NCBI RefSeq assembly: GCF_900129455.1
Contig: NZ_FQVU01000001.1
Location: 124,001-188,000 of the forward strand
DNA: 64,000 bases
Direction: 5' to 3'
From: Jatrophihabitans endophyticus
Lineage (GTDB): Bacteria; Actinomycetota; Actinomycetes; Mycobacteriales; Jatrophihabitantaceae
Position numbers and translations under genes: made by a program. The first letter of the stretch is position 1, and every line of letters begins with the position of its first letter. The notes beneath the pieces were generated by a model. That model searched no databases. It saw only the letters and a program-made list of their open reading frames with translations, and was not told the DNA's origin. Shown piece after piece: positions 1 through 9,854 of the stretch.

Positions 1-1608
<1,608 letters not shown>

Positions 1609-1666
1609 AGAGCACCCCACGAAATCGCTCCACAAAACCGGTTACACGATTCCGCGGGGGCCCCGC

Positions 1667-2413
1667 ATGAAGATCACCGTCCGCGTGTGGCGACAGAACG
1701 GCCCCGAGGCCGACGGCCGCTTTGTCGACTACCCGGTCGACGACGTCTCGGCCGAGATGTCGTTCCTGGAGATGCTCGACGTCCTCAACGAGCAGCTCAT
1801 CCTCGACGGCGAGGACCCGATCGCCTTCGACCACGACTGTCGCGAGGGCATCTGCGGCTCGTGCGGCATGTGCATCGACGGGCGGGCGCACGGCCCCGTC
1901 CAGACCACCACGTGCCAGCTGCACATGCGCGAGTTCTCCGACGGCGACACCATCGAGGTCGAGCCGTGGCGCTCGACCGCGTTCCCGGTGATCAAGGACC
2001 TCGTCGTCGACCGCACCGCGTTCGACCGCATCATCCAGTCCGGCGGATACATCACCGCGCCGACCGGCGCGGCGCCCGAGGCGCACTCGACGCCGGTGCC
2101 CAAGCCCGATGCCGACCGCGCGTTCGAGAACGCGACCTGCATCGGCTGCGGGGCCTGCGTGGCGGCCTGCCCGAACGGGTCGGCGATGCTGTTCACGTCG
2201 GCCAAGATCGCGCACCTCAACGCCCTGCCGCAGGGACAGCCCGAGCGCGAGACCCGGGTGCTCGGCATGGTCAACCAGATGGACGAGGAGGGTTTCGGCG
2301 GCTGCACGAACGTCGGCGAGTGCGTCGCGGCGTGCCCGAAGGAGATCCCGTTCTTCAGCATCGTCGACATGAACAAGCAGTTCCGCAAGGCGGTCCGTAG
2401 CGGCCGTCGCTGA
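1667..2413 (+). CDS. sdhB: Succinate dehydrogenase iron-sulfur subunit
   Basis: This 248-residue protein has the two halves expected of SdhB. An N-terminal 2Fe-2S ferredoxin domain carries cysteines from about residue 58 ([12 protein letters not shown] and a later Cys). A C-terminal domain carries two cysteine clusters ([12 protein letters not shown] and [12 protein letters not shown]) for the further Fe-S centres. It relays electrons from the SdhA FAD to quinone. The ATG at 1667 was chosen because family proteins begin with [10 protein letters not shown]. An upstream in-frame GTG at 1565 would overlap sdhA and add 34 non-conserved residues. A G-rich stretch just upstream may act as ribosome-binding site. 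The gene ends before a strong hairpin, so it is probably last in its operon. Confidence 0.95.
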   Translation: MKITVRVWRQNGPEADGRFVDYPVDDVSAEMSFLEMLDVLNEQLILDGEDPIAFDHDCREGICGSCGMCIDGRAHGPVQTTTCQLHMREFSDGDTIEVEPWRSTAFPVIKDLVVDRTAFDRIIQSGGYITAPTGAAPEAHSTPVPKPDADRAFENATCIGCGACVAACPNGSAMLFTSAKIAHLNALPQGQPERETRVLGMVNQMDEEGFGGCTNVGECVAACPKEIPFFSIVDMNKQFRKAVRSGRR

Positions 2414-2424
2414 CGTTCCGCCAT

Positions 2425-2461
2425 CCGCCGCCGCTCCCCCTCCCGGGGGGAGCGGCGGCGG
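2425..2461 (+). terminator. Strong hairpin terminator after sdhB
   Basis: A perfect 16-bp inverted repeat (2425-2440 and 2446-2461) encloses a 5-nt loop and begins 11 bp after the sdhB stop. No U-tract follows, which is common for hairpin terminators in high-GC actinomycetes. The hairpin ends only 16 bp before the probable fbiC start, so it separates the two transcription units but also lies in the fbiC 5' region. Confidence 0.75.
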
Positions 2462-2477
2462 TGTGGATGATGGGGAC

Positions 2478-4844
2478 ATGACGTCTCTCGCCAGCTGGTC
2501 GACGGCGGACCTCACGGCGGCGGCGCGCGACGTCCGCGATCGTGCGTTCGGCACCCGGCTGACCTACTCGCCGAAGGTGTTCGTCCCGCTCACCCGGCTG
2601 TGCCGCGATCGCTGCGGGTACTGCACCTTCGCGACCGCGCCGCGCCACCTGAGCACGCCGTACCTGACCCGCGACGAGGTGCTCGCGATCGCCACCGCTG
2701 GTGCCACCGCTGGTGCCACCGCCGGCTGCCACGAGGCGCTGTTCACCCTCGGCGAGCAGCCCGAGCAGCGCTACCCGCAGGCGCGGGAGTGGCTGACCGA
2801 GCACGGCTACGCCTCCACCGTCGACTACCTGCGGGCGATGGCCGAGGCGGTGCTGGTCGAGACCGGTCTGCTGCCGCACGCCAATGCCGGCGCGCTGGGC
2901 GAGGCGGAGCTCGCGGCGCTGCGCTCCGTCGCGCCGTCCCAGGGGATGATGATCGAGTCGCTGCGCGACGATCTCGCCGCCCACCGGGGCGCGCCCGACA
3001 AGGTGCCCGCCCGCCGCCTCGCCACGCTCGAGGCCGCCGGCCGGCTCGCGATCCCGTTCACGACCGGCATCCTGGTGGGCATCGGCGAGGACGAGACCGA
3101 CCGCATCACCGCGCTGCAGGCGATCGCCGAGAGCCATGCCCGGCACGGGCACGTGCAGGAGGTGATCGTCCAGAACTTCCTGCCCAAGCCGGGCACCGCC
3201 ATGCGTGACGCCGCGCCGTGCCCGACCGAGGACCATCTGCGCGCGATCGCGCTGGCCCGGCTCATCCTGCCCGCCGACGTGCACCTGCAGGCGCCGCCGA
3301 ACCTGTCCGACGAGGCCACGTTGCCGGCCCTGGTCGACGCCGGCATCGACGACTGGGGCGGCGTCTCCCCCGTCACCGCCGACCACGTCAATCCGGAGCG
3401 GCCCTGGCCGGCGCTCGACACGCTGCGCGCAGCCACCGAGACGGCCGGGCACACCCTGGCGCCGCGGCTCACGATCTACCCGGAGTTCGCGCAGGCGCCG
3501 CAGCGCTGGCTCGACGCCGACCTGCGCTTCGCCGTCCTCGACCGGGCCGACGCCGAGGGGCTCGCCCGCGACGACGCCGGCTCGCACTGGCCCGAACGGC
3601 ACGAGGCCGCGGCGAACGTGGGCACGGGCGCCGAGGTCGTGCAGATCGGGCGGCGGTCGAGTGCCTGGTACTCCGGCGCCGACGTCGAGCCGCCGGCGCT
3701 GCTCCCGGCGCCGGCCCGGGCCCGCGGGCCGGTGCGCGAGGCCCTGGACGCCGCGGTGGCCGGTGAGCAGCTCGACGAGGACGCGATCACCACGCTGTTC
3801 ACGGCCCGCGGCCCGGAGGTCGCGGCGGTGGCCGAGGTCGCCGACGCGATGCGGCGCGAGGCGGTCGGCGACGCCGTCACCTACGTGGTGAACCGCAACA
3901 TCAACTACACCAACGTCTGCACCTTCAAGTGCACGTTCTGCGGCTTCAGCAAGGGCCCGCTGTCGCTGAACCTGCGCGGCAAGCCCTATCTGCTCTCGCT
4001 GGACGAGATCGCCGGCCGCGCCGTCGAGGCCGCCGAGCTCGGCGCCACCGAGGTCTGCCTGCAGGGCGGCATCCACCCCAGCTTCGACGGTGAGTTCTAC
4101 GTCGACGTCACCCGGGCGGTGAAGGCGGCCGTGCCGGACCTGCACGTGCACGGCTTCACCGCACTCGAGGTGACCGAGGGTGCGCGTCGGCTCGGCGAGC
4201 CGCTGCCCGACTACCTGGCCCGGTTGCGCGACGCCGGTCTGAAGACGCTGCCGGGCACGGCCGCCGAGATCCTCGACGACGAGATTCGCGCCGTCCTGTG
4301 CCCGGACAAGATCGACACCCAGCAGTGGCTGGACGCCCACGAGGCGGCGCACTCGGTGGGGCTGCGCAGCAACGTCACGATGATGTTCGGCTCGGTCGAG
4401 TCCCCGCGACACTGGGCCCGCCACTTCGTGCGGACCCGCGAACTGCAGGCCCGCACCGGCGGGTTCACCGAGTTCGTCGGGCTGCCCTTCGTCCACATGG
4501 CCGCGCCGATCTACCTCAAGCGCGGCGCGCGACGCGGGCCGACCTTCCGCGAGGTCCTGCTCGTCCACGCCGTCGCGCGCATCGCGTATCGCGGGCTGAT
4601 CGACAACATCCAGGCGTCCTGGGTGAAGCTCGGTCGCTCGGGCGCGGTGCAGCTGCTCAACGCCGGCGTCAACGACCTCGGCGGGACGCTGATGGACGAG
4701 AACATCAGCCGGGCCGCCGGCGCGACCCACGGCCAGGGCTGGCAGCCCGCCGACTTCGAGGCCGTCGCCGCGGATGCCGGCCGGTTCGCCGTCCAGCGCA
4801 GCACCCTCTACGCCGAGCCCGCCACCGCGCTGCGGACGGCGTGA
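2478..4844 (+). CDS. fbiC: FO synthase FbiC (fused CofG-CofH), coenzyme F420 biosynthesis
   Basis: This 788-residue bifunctional radical-SAM enzyme makes 7,8-didemethyl-8-hydroxy-5-deazariboflavin (FO), the chromophore of F420, from a flavin-pathway diaminouracil and tyrosine. The N-terminal CofG half has the CxxxCxxC cluster at Cys42, Cys46 and Cys49. The C-terminal CofH half has a second cluster at Cys481, Cys485 and Cys488. The fused form is the usual actinobacterial arrangement. The ATG at 2478 is preferred over the GTG at 2463, which sits almost inside the upstream hairpin. Three in-frame copies of a 12-bp unit (2691-2726) encode an ATAG repeat just before CHEALFTLGE, slightly longer than I expect for the family. 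The stop overlaps the next gene by 4 bp. Confidence 0.95.
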   Translation: MTSLASWSTADLTAAARDVRDRAFGTRLTYSPKVFVPLTRLCRDRCGYCTFATAPRHLSTPYLTRDEVLAIATAGATAGATAGCHEALFTLGEQPEQRYPQAREWLTEHGYASTVDYLRAMAEAVLVETGLLPHANAGALGEAELAALRSVAPSQGMMIESLRDDLAAHRGAPDKVPARRLATLEAAGRLAIPFTTGILVGIGEDETDRITALQAIAESHARHGHVQEVIVQNFLPKPGTAMRDAAPCPTEDHLRAIALARLILPADVHLQAPPNLSDEATLPALVDAGIDDWGGVSPVTADHVNPERPWPALDTLRAATETAGHTLAPRLTIYPEFAQAPQRWLDADLRFAVLDRADAEGLARDDAGSHWPERHEAAANVGTGAEVVQIGRRSSAWYSGADVEPPALLPAPARARGPVREALDAAVAGEQLDEDAITTLFTARGPEVAAVAEVADAMRREAVGDAVTYVVNRNINYTNVCTFKCTFCGFSKGPLSLNLRGKPYLLSLDEIAGRAVEAAELGATEVCLQGGIHPSFDGEFYVDVTRAVKAAVPDLHVHGFTALEVTEGARRLGEPLPDYLARLRDAGLKTLPGTAAEILDDEIRAVLCPDKIDTQQWLDAHEAAHSVGLRSNVTMMFGSVESPRHWARHFVRTRELQARTGGFTEFVGLPFVHMAAPIYLKRGARRGPTFREVLLVHAVARIAYRGLIDNIQASWVKLGRSGAVQLLNAGVNDLGGTLMDENISRAAGATHGQGWQPADFEAVAADAGRFAVQRSTLYAEPATALRTA
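2691..2726 (+). repeat. In-frame 12-bp tandem repeat, three copies, inside fbiC
   Basis: Units at 2691-2702 and 2703-2714 are identical (GCCACCGCTGGT). The unit at 2715-2726 differs at two third-codon positions. Each encodes Ala-Thr-Ala-Gly. The repeat lies between the first radical-SAM cluster and the CHEALF motif of the CofG half. Confidence 0.9.
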
Positions 4845-5287
4845 GCGAGGCGCGCACTGTCGAGACCGTCGTCATGCCGCTGTCGGGCCGGACGTTCCGA
4901 TGGCGCAGCGACGGGTTCTTCCGCGTCGACGAGCCGGTCGAGGACGGCGACCCCGGCGACGGCGACGGATACTGGAAACCCTGGGAGCCGGACGCCGGCT
5001 GGCCGGGCACGTCCGAGGCGTCCCCCGGTGAGACGGCAGACCCGACGTGGTGGCTGCGGTACGGCTTCGCCCGACCGGACGTGCGGGTGACGGCGTGGCG
5101 CGCCGACGACGTCGACGTGCCGGTGACGCGGCTCGGTCACCTGTGGATCGCCGAGTGGCGCAGCGCCGCGCAACCGTTGTTCGTGGCCCTGGACGACGAG
5201 GTGCTCGAGTTCGAGGTGTTCCGGCCCGACTACCTGCCGCCGGCCCGGGTGCCGTTCGTCCGCACGGCGCCGAACCCTCGCGGCTGA
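4841..5287 (+). CDS. Unknown protein, translationally coupled to fbiC
   Basis: This 148-residue protein is not one I recognise. Its GTG start overlaps the fbiC stop in a GTGA arrangement, which argues for co-translation. The sequence is soluble-looking and rich in Trp and Asp, with segments such as WRSDGFFRVDE, WWLRYGFARPDV and RLGHLWIAEWR. No signal peptide, transmembrane helix or cofactor motif is visible. An association with F420 biology is only an inference from the overlap. Coding is supported by the coupling and by GC-rich third codon positions. The reading frame extends much further upstream (to 4298) inside fbiC, but that part is out of frame with fbiC and is a shadow. Confidence 0.7.
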   Translation: MSEARTVETVVMPLSGRTFRWRSDGFFRVDEPVEDGDPGDGDGYWKPWEPDAGWPGTSEASPGETADPTWWLRYGFARPDVRVTAWRADDVDVPVTRLGHLWIAEWRSAAQPLFVALDDEVLEFEVFRPDYLPPARVPFVRTAPNPRG

Positions 5288-5360
5288 GCACCGCGGGCAG
5301 TCCGGGACGCGGCCGGTCCGCCGAGATCGTCGGCGGCGTGCCGCGCAAGTGACCGGCGAG

Positions 5361-5366
5361 TAGCGT
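5361..5366 (+). promoter_or_regulatory. -10 box (TAGCGT) of a probable leaderless amidase transcript
   Basis: The hexamer ends 7 nt before the amidase ATG at 5374. Transcription would therefore start at or next to the start codon, and no ribosome-binding site is seen. Confidence 0.5.
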
Positions 5367-5373
5367 CCGGCCG

Positions 5374-6783
5374 ATGGACGAAGCCGCCCGTCGCATCCAC
5401 GCCTTCACCGACGACGCCCTGGGCGACCACGACGCGGTCGGGCTCGCCGAGCAGGTCCGCCGCGGGGCGGTCGGTCGCGACGAGCTGGCGGCCGCGGCCG
5501 CCGCCCGCTCCCGCGCCGTCGAGGCGGAGCTGCACGCCGTCGCCTTCGACGCGTTCGCCTCGCCCCGACTCGGTGACGACCCCGAAGCGGCGCTGTTCGG
5601 CGTCCCCACGTTCGTGAAGGACAACACCGATCTTGCCGGCTGGCCCACCAACCACGGCAGCGAGGCCTACGTGGCGAGCCCGGCGAAGCGCGACGGCGCC
5701 TACGCGCGGCAGTACCTCGGCACCGGCCTGACCGTGCTGGGCAAGTCCCGGTTGCCCGAGTTCGGCTTCAACGCCACCACCGAGTTCATGACGCAGCCGC
5801 CCACCCGCAACCCGTGGGACCCGGCCTACTCGGTCGGGGCGTCGTCGGGCGGCTCGGCCGCGATGGTGGCCGCGGGCGTCGTCCCGATCGCGCACGCCAA
5901 CGACGGCGGCGGCTCGATCCGCATCCCCGCCGCGTGCGCCGGGCTCGTCGGGCTCAAGCCGTCCCGCGGTCGCCATCGCGACGGCGAGCAGGCCCGCCAC
6001 CTCCCGATCAACATGGTCTCCGAGGGCGTCGTGACCCGCAGCGTCCGCGACACCGCCGCGTTCGTCGCGGCGGCCGAGGACGGCTGGCGCAATCCGAACC
6101 TGCCGCCGGTCGGGCTGGTCACCGGCCCCGCGCAGCGACGGCTGCGGGTCGGTCTGATCCTCGACACCGTCACCGGCGCGACGGTCGACGAGGACACCCG
6201 TCGCGCCGTCGAGCGGACCGCCGCGCTGCTGGAGCGTGCCGGTCACGTCGTCGAGCCGATCGCGCTCCCCGTCACCGAGCAGTTCGCGGCCGACTTCGTC
6301 CAGTACTGGGGCCTGCTGGCCGAGCTCGCCCTCGACACCTCCCGGCTGCTGCTCAGCCGATCGTTCGACGCCGCGCGCGCGGACGGGCTGAGCCGGGGAC
6401 TGCGGGCGTTCCACCGGCGGCACCTGTATCGCACGCCGGGTGCGCTGCGTCGGCTACGCCGGGTCCCGCAGCAGTGCGCGGCCCTGCTGGCGCGACACGA
6501 GGTCGTCCTCTCCCCCGTTCTCGCCCACACCACGCCGCCGCTCGGCCACCTCGCGCCCACCGTCGCCTACGACGAGCTCATCCACCGGCTCACGCGGTGG
6601 GTGGCGTACACGCCGCTCAACAACATCTCCGGCCAGCCGGGCATCTCGCTGCCGATGGGCACGACGGCGGGCGGCCTGCCGGTCGGCGTCCAGCTCACCG
6701 CGGCGCACGGCGACGAGCGCACGCTGCTGGAGCTCGCGTACCTGCTCGAGGCCGCACAGCCCTTCGCCCGCATCCAGGACTGA
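5374..6783 (+). CDS. Amidase, amidase-signature family
   Basis: This 469-residue enzyme has the complete Ser-cisSer-Lys catalytic set of the amidase signature family. The Lys is in GVPTFVKDN (Lys82), the cis-Ser in GASSGGSAA (Ser157/158), and the nucleophile in DGGGSIRIPAA (Ser181). The substrate cannot be told from sequence; relatives hydrolyse 6-aminohexanoate cyclic dimer, aryl amides or other small amides. It is probably cytoplasmic, as there is no signal peptide. It is preceded by a leaderless-type promoter and is followed in the same frame by a fragment of an unrelated transporter, so the 3' flank looks like a deletion junction. Confidence 0.88.
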   Translation: MDEAARRIHAFTDDALGDHDAVGLAEQVRRGAVGRDELAAAAAARSRAVEAELHAVAFDAFASPRLGDDPEAALFGVPTFVKDNTDLAGWPTNHGSEAYVASPAKRDGAYARQYLGTGLTVLGKSRLPEFGFNATTEFMTQPPTRNPWDPAYSVGASSGGSAAMVAAGVVPIAHANDGGGSIRIPAACAGLVGLKPSRGRHRDGEQARHLPINMVSEGVVTRSVRDTAAFVAAAEDGWRNPNLPPVGLVTGPAQRRLRVGLILDTVTGATVDEDTRRAVERTAALLERAGHVVEPIALPVTEQFAADFVQYWGLLAELALDTSRLLLSRSFDAARADGLSRGLRAFHRRHLYRTPGALRRLRRVPQQCAALLARHEVVLSPVLAHTTPPLGHLAPTVAYDELIHRLTRWVAYTPLNNISGQPGISLPMGTTAGGLPVGVQLTAAHGDERTLLELAYLLEAAQPFARIQD

Positions 6784-7035
6784 CCAGCCGCACCGCGGCG
6801 CCCACTGTTCGGCCGGGTGCAGGGCGTGTACGGGACGGTCGTGTGGGGCGGCATCCCGTTGGGGTCGTTGCTCGGCGGGGTGCAGGCGAACGCCGTCGGC
6901 GTCCGGTGGGTTTTCGCCGTCGCGGGCGCGGCACTGCTGGTGCTGTCCGGCGTGCTCGGCCGGTTGCTGCACCGGCGCCGCGATCAGCTCGGGATCGCCC
7001 TCACCGGCAGTGCTCCCGCACCAACCCCGCCGTGA
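6784..7035 (+). pseudogene. 3' remnant of an MFS transporter gene
   Basis: Directly after the amidase stop, the same frame continues for 83 codons. It encodes LFGRVQGVYGTVVWGGIPLG, then about 35 residues with a hydrophobic helix and an RLLHRRR tail. This resembles the last two transmembrane segments of a drug-exporter-type MFS protein (GRV.G.YR.V.WG..PLG.L.GG). The other ten or so helices are absent, and only an internal GTG at 6817 could serve as a start. Its 3' end overlaps the convergent hydrolase gene by 35 bp. It is most simply the tail of a transporter gene left by a deletion that fused its neighbourhood to the amidase. Confidence 0.65.
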
Positions 7036-7813
7036 CACCGGGCTGCTCCCACCACAACAGGTGCCCGACACCGTCGAGCGGACGCAGGGTGGCGCGGGGC
7101 ACGAGATCGGCGATCACCGGCGCGTTGGCATAGCCGATCATCTGGTCGGCGGTGCCGTGGACGACGAGGGTGGGCGCGGCGAGACCGGGCAGCCGGCCGC
7201 TCGTGTCGTGCCCGAACACTGCCTTGGCCTGCTGCAGCACCACAGGCATCGGCACCCGCACCGCCAGCGACGCCGCCGCGAAGGCTGCGAACTGCGTGTC
7301 GTCGGCGCGGAACGCCGGGGACAGGTTCACCTCGTACGCCGTGCGCACCGCGTTCTCGACGGTGCCGGTGGTGGCGGCGAGCTGCATGGCCTGCAGCAGC
7401 CGCAGCGGGCCCGGGGCATCCAACGTGGCGCCCGCCCCGCCGGCGTAGGTGCAGCCCAGGACGACCGAGCGGACGCGCTCGGGCCGGCCGAGCGCGAGCT
7501 CCTGCGCCACCATGCCGCCCAGGGAGATGCCGAGGACGTGCGCATCGTCCCACCCGACGACGTCGAGCACGGCCGCGGCGTCGGCGGCGAGATCGGCGAC
7601 GGTGAAGTCGCCGACGGCGTCCGGCCCGTCCCGGTCGGCACCGATCCCCCGATGATCGAACGTCACGACGTCGAAGTCCGCGGCGAGGGCGGCGAGGAAC
7701 GCCTCACCCCACAGCGCGTGGTGGCCGGCCATCCCCTGCACGAGCAGCAGCGGCGGCCCGGCGCCGCGGCGTCGCCACGACAGCGCGTGGTCGCCGACCT
7801 GGACGTAGGGCAT
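7001..7813 (-). CDS. Alpha/beta-fold hydrolase
   Basis: This 270-residue protein has the classical alpha/beta-hydrolase layout. An oxyanion region (LLLVQGMAGHHALW, with Gln in place of the usual His of HG) is followed by VVTFDHRGIGAD, the nucleophile elbow GISLGG, and a late VVHGTADQMI segment giving the acid. GVGHLLWWEQP supplies the His. It resembles 3-oxoadipate enol-lactonase-like hydrolases, but the substrate is unknown. It is cytoplasmic. The L,D-transpeptidase gene on the same strand ends just 9 bp beyond this gene's start, so the three genes from 9797 down to 7001 could form one transcript. Confidence 0.85.
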   Translation of the reverse strand: MPYVQVGDHALSWRRRGAGPPLLLVQGMAGHHALWGEAFLAALAADFDVVTFDHRGIGADRDGPDAVGDFTVADLAADAAAVLDVVGWDDAHVLGISLGGMVAQELALGRPERVRSVVLGCTYAGGAGATLDAPGPLRLLQAMQLAATTGTVENAVRTAYEVNLSPAFRADDTQFAAFAAASLAVRVPMPVVLQQAKAVFGHDTSGRLPGLAAPTLVVHGTADQMIGYANAPVIADLVPRATLRPLDGVGHLLWWEQPGVTAGLVREHCR

Positions 7814-7822
7814 CGTCGCGGC

Positions 7823-8728
7823 TCAGTCGACGCCGATGAGGATGCGCGGATGACGGGTCGGGGCGAGCCATGCCATGACGCGGATCAGGTCGTCGCGCGG
7901 GATCGCTACGCAGCCGGCGGTGGGCTCGCCGTTCTGGATGTGCAGGAAGAACGCGCTGCCCCGGCCTGCCTTCACCCCGCCCGGCGCGTTACGGGTGTTG
8001 TAGTCGATGACGACGGCCTGGTCGTACTCCGGCGTGACCTCGTGCAGATGCTCGTTGACGCCGTTGTCGTAACCGCAGTCGCCGCAGCGCTGGTGCGTGT
8101 TGTACGTCGAGCCGGGACTGCTCATCCAGTAGTCGGCGTTCGTGGTGCGGAAGTAGGGCAGCCGAGTGCCGGGGTCGCCGTCGTTGCCGAAGGCCTGCGT
8201 CAGCGTGAAGCTGCCGGCCGGGGTCTTGCTGCTGCCCTCGCTCGCCCTGCCGACGCCCGCGCTGCCGACGTAGGCGTCGATCGCCGCGCCCACCCGGCGC
8301 CATCCGCCGTCGGACCTCTTCCACCGCTGCACGGTCGCGGTGGTCGCGCCGTGGCTCGACGCGACGACGGTGACCACCTGCCGGGCGTCGCCGGTCGACA
8401 GGTCGAGCGGGAGGCGCTGCGTGCGGGCGGTGCGCGCCGCGTGGGACGACGAGCGTCGCGGCGCCGGCGTGCTCGTGGCCGGCGGCGTCGGCCGGTGCGT
8501 GCCCGGGGCGGACGACCGGGCCGTCGTGCTCGGGCGTGCCGAGGTGCGTGGGGCGGTCGTCGTCGGTGTCGTGATGGCCGGGGCGGGTGTCGACGACGGG
8601 ACGGTCGTCGATGCGCCGGCGGAGGTGCTCGCGTCCCGTTCGCCGCGGGCGCTGGAGCAGCCGGCGAGGACCACCGCGCTCAGCGCGGCGAGGACGGTCA
8701 GGCGGGTGGGGCGGCCGGGCATGGCCAC
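7823..8728 (-). CDS. L,D-transpeptidase-like lipoprotein (copy 1 of a tandem pair)
   Basis: The 301-residue product begins with a lipoprotein signal peptide ending in the lipobox LAGC (Cys about residue 24). A Ser/Thr/Pro/Ala-rich linker follows, then a catalytic domain of the YkuD/ErfK type. The catalytic segment reads FFLHIQNGEPTAGCVAIP, with the His and Cys expected for a cysteine transpeptidase. In this branch PTAGCVAI replaces the common SHGCVR. A conserved RCGDCGYDNGVNE motif adds a CxxC pair. The family forms 3-3 peptidoglycan cross-links or anchors proteins in the wall; which applies here is unknown. The neighbouring gene 8736-9797 is a clear paralogue (copy 2). Confidence 0.8.
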   Translation of the reverse strand: MAMPGRPTRLTVLAALSAVVLAGCSSARGERDASTSAGASTTVPSSTPAPAITTPTTTAPRTSARPSTTARSSAPGTHRPTPPATSTPAPRRSSSHAARTARTQRLPLDLSTGDARQVVTVVASSHGATTATVQRWKRSDGGWRRVGAAIDAYVGSAGVGRASEGSSKTPAGSFTLTQAFGNDGDPGTRLPYFRTTNADYWMSSPGSTYNTHQRCGDCGYDNGVNEHLHEVTPEYDQAVVIDYNTRNAPGGVKAGRGSAFFLHIQNGEPTAGCVAIPRDDLIRVMAWLAPTRHPRILIGVD

Positions 8729-8735
8729 CAGGATG

Positions 8736-9797
8736 TCACGTGACGCCGACGAGGATCCGGGGGTGGGCGGCGGGCTTGAGCCAGCGCAGGTAGGACACCA
8801 GCCGCGACTGCGGGATGGCGACGCAGCCGGCGGTGGGCTCGCCGACCGACACGTGCAGGAAGAACGCGCTGCCCTTGCCCTGCTTCACGCCGCCCGGCGC
8901 GTTACGGGTGTTGTAGTCGATGACGGCGGCGTAGTTGTAGTACGGCGTCGTGTAGTAGAGCCGTTCGTTGACGCCGTTGTCGTAGCCGCAGCTGCCGCAG
9001 CGCTGGTGGGTGTTGTACTTCGAGCCCGCGCTGCTGATCCAGTAGTCCGAGGGCTTGGTCTTGAAGTAGGGCAGCGACGTGCCGGGGTCGCTGTTGCGGC
9101 CGAAGGCCTGGGTGAGGGTGAAGCTGCCCTTGGGAGTCTTGGAACTGGACTCGCTCGCCGAGCCGATGCCGTCGGCGCCGACGTACGCGCGAACCGCCTT
9201 GCCGGTCTTGCGCCACTTGTGACCGCTGACCTTGGTCCACGCCTGCACGGTCGCGCGGGTGCTCCGCGACGACCCTGCCGTCACGGTGATGACCCGGGTG
9301 GCCTTGCCGGTGGAGTAGCGCAGCGGCAGCGACCGGCCGGCGGCCGCGGTGGCGCGGGCCGGTGAGCTGGTGCGGGCCGGTGAGCTGGTGCGGGCGGCAG
9401 TCGCGCGACGGGTCGCGGTGCGCGGCGCGGGCCGGGCGGTCGTGGTGGAGCTGGTCACCCGCGCCGGCGGTGCCGACGTCGCGGTTCGCGTGGTCGCCGC
9501 CGGGGCCGCGACGCTCACGGCGCGCGCGGACGACCGTGCCACCGGACGGGCGACGCCGGTGTGCGACGCGGCGGCGGAGGTCGTGCCGGACGTCGTGCCG
9601 GACGCCGGCGTCGTCGGGTCGTCGGTGCGCGGCAGGAAGGCGGGCCGATCACTGGGCTCCGCGCGGTGCGTGGCGGCCGCGGCGCGCTCGTCACGCGACG
9701 AGTCGTCCGCGGCGCGGTTCATGCCGATGACGACGACGGCACAGCCCGCGACCGCGGCGCACGACACGAGCGAGGACACGACCCGACCGACCGACAT
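8736..9797 (-). CDS. L,D-transpeptidase-like protein (copy 2 of a tandem pair)
   Basis: This 353-residue paralogue of the downstream gene shares the whole catalytic domain, including GSFTLTQAFG, YNTHQRCG, IDYNTRNAPGGVK and GEPTAGCVAIP. It differs at the N-terminus: instead of a lipobox-terminated signal it has a hydrophobic stretch (VVSSLVSCAAVAGCAVVVIG) that probably acts as a membrane anchor. A long Ala/Thr/Ser/Arg linker with short repeats (ARTSSPARTSSPA) follows. It likely acts outside the membrane on peptidoglycan. The 7-bp gap between the copies shows tandem duplication. The start is GTG or ATG near 9797, and a CACACT -10-like box lies 6 nt upstream. Confidence 0.8.
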   Translation of the reverse strand: MSVGRVVSSLVSCAAVAGCAVVVIGMNRAADDSSRDERAAAATHRAEPSDRPAFLPRTDDPTTPASGTTSGTTSAAASHTGVARPVARSSARAVSVAAPAATTRTATSAPPARVTSSTTTARPAPRTATRRATAARTSSPARTSSPARATAAAGRSLPLRYSTGKATRVITVTAGSSRSTRATVQAWTKVSGHKWRKTGKAVRAYVGADGIGSASESSSKTPKGSFTLTQAFGRNSDPGTSLPYFKTKPSDYWISSAGSKYNTHQRCGSCGYDNGVNERLYYTTPYYNYAAVIDYNTRNAPGGVKQGKGSAFFLHVSVGEPTAGCVAIPQSRLVSYLRWLKPAAHPRILVGVT

Positions 9798-9801
9798 GTG
9801 A

Positions 9802-9829
9802 CCAGTGTGCCAGGTGTGACTGGTGTGAA
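9802..9829. repeat. Three 9-bp GTGTG-containing direct repeats upstream of the L,D-transpeptidase pair
   Basis: The pentamer GTGTG occurs at 9805-9809, 9814-9818 and 9823-9827, exactly 9 bp apart. The first copy overlaps the putative -10 box of the gene starting at 9797. The arrangement could be a regulator-binding array. No family can be assigned. Confidence 0.4.
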
Positions 9830-9854
9830 TCCAGTCCCGATCATGCCGACGTGA

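Noticed and set aside
2463-2477. fbiC start at the upstream GTG (2463)
   Set aside because: It is 2 bp after the sdhB terminator stem and adds only five residues. The ATG at 2478 is the more likely start.
2355-4730. Very long minus-strand open frame (about 790 codons) opposite fbiC
   Set aside because: It is the antisense shadow of fbiC: high-GC third positions remove stops on the other strand. The sequence is Arg/Gly/Val-rich with no domains.
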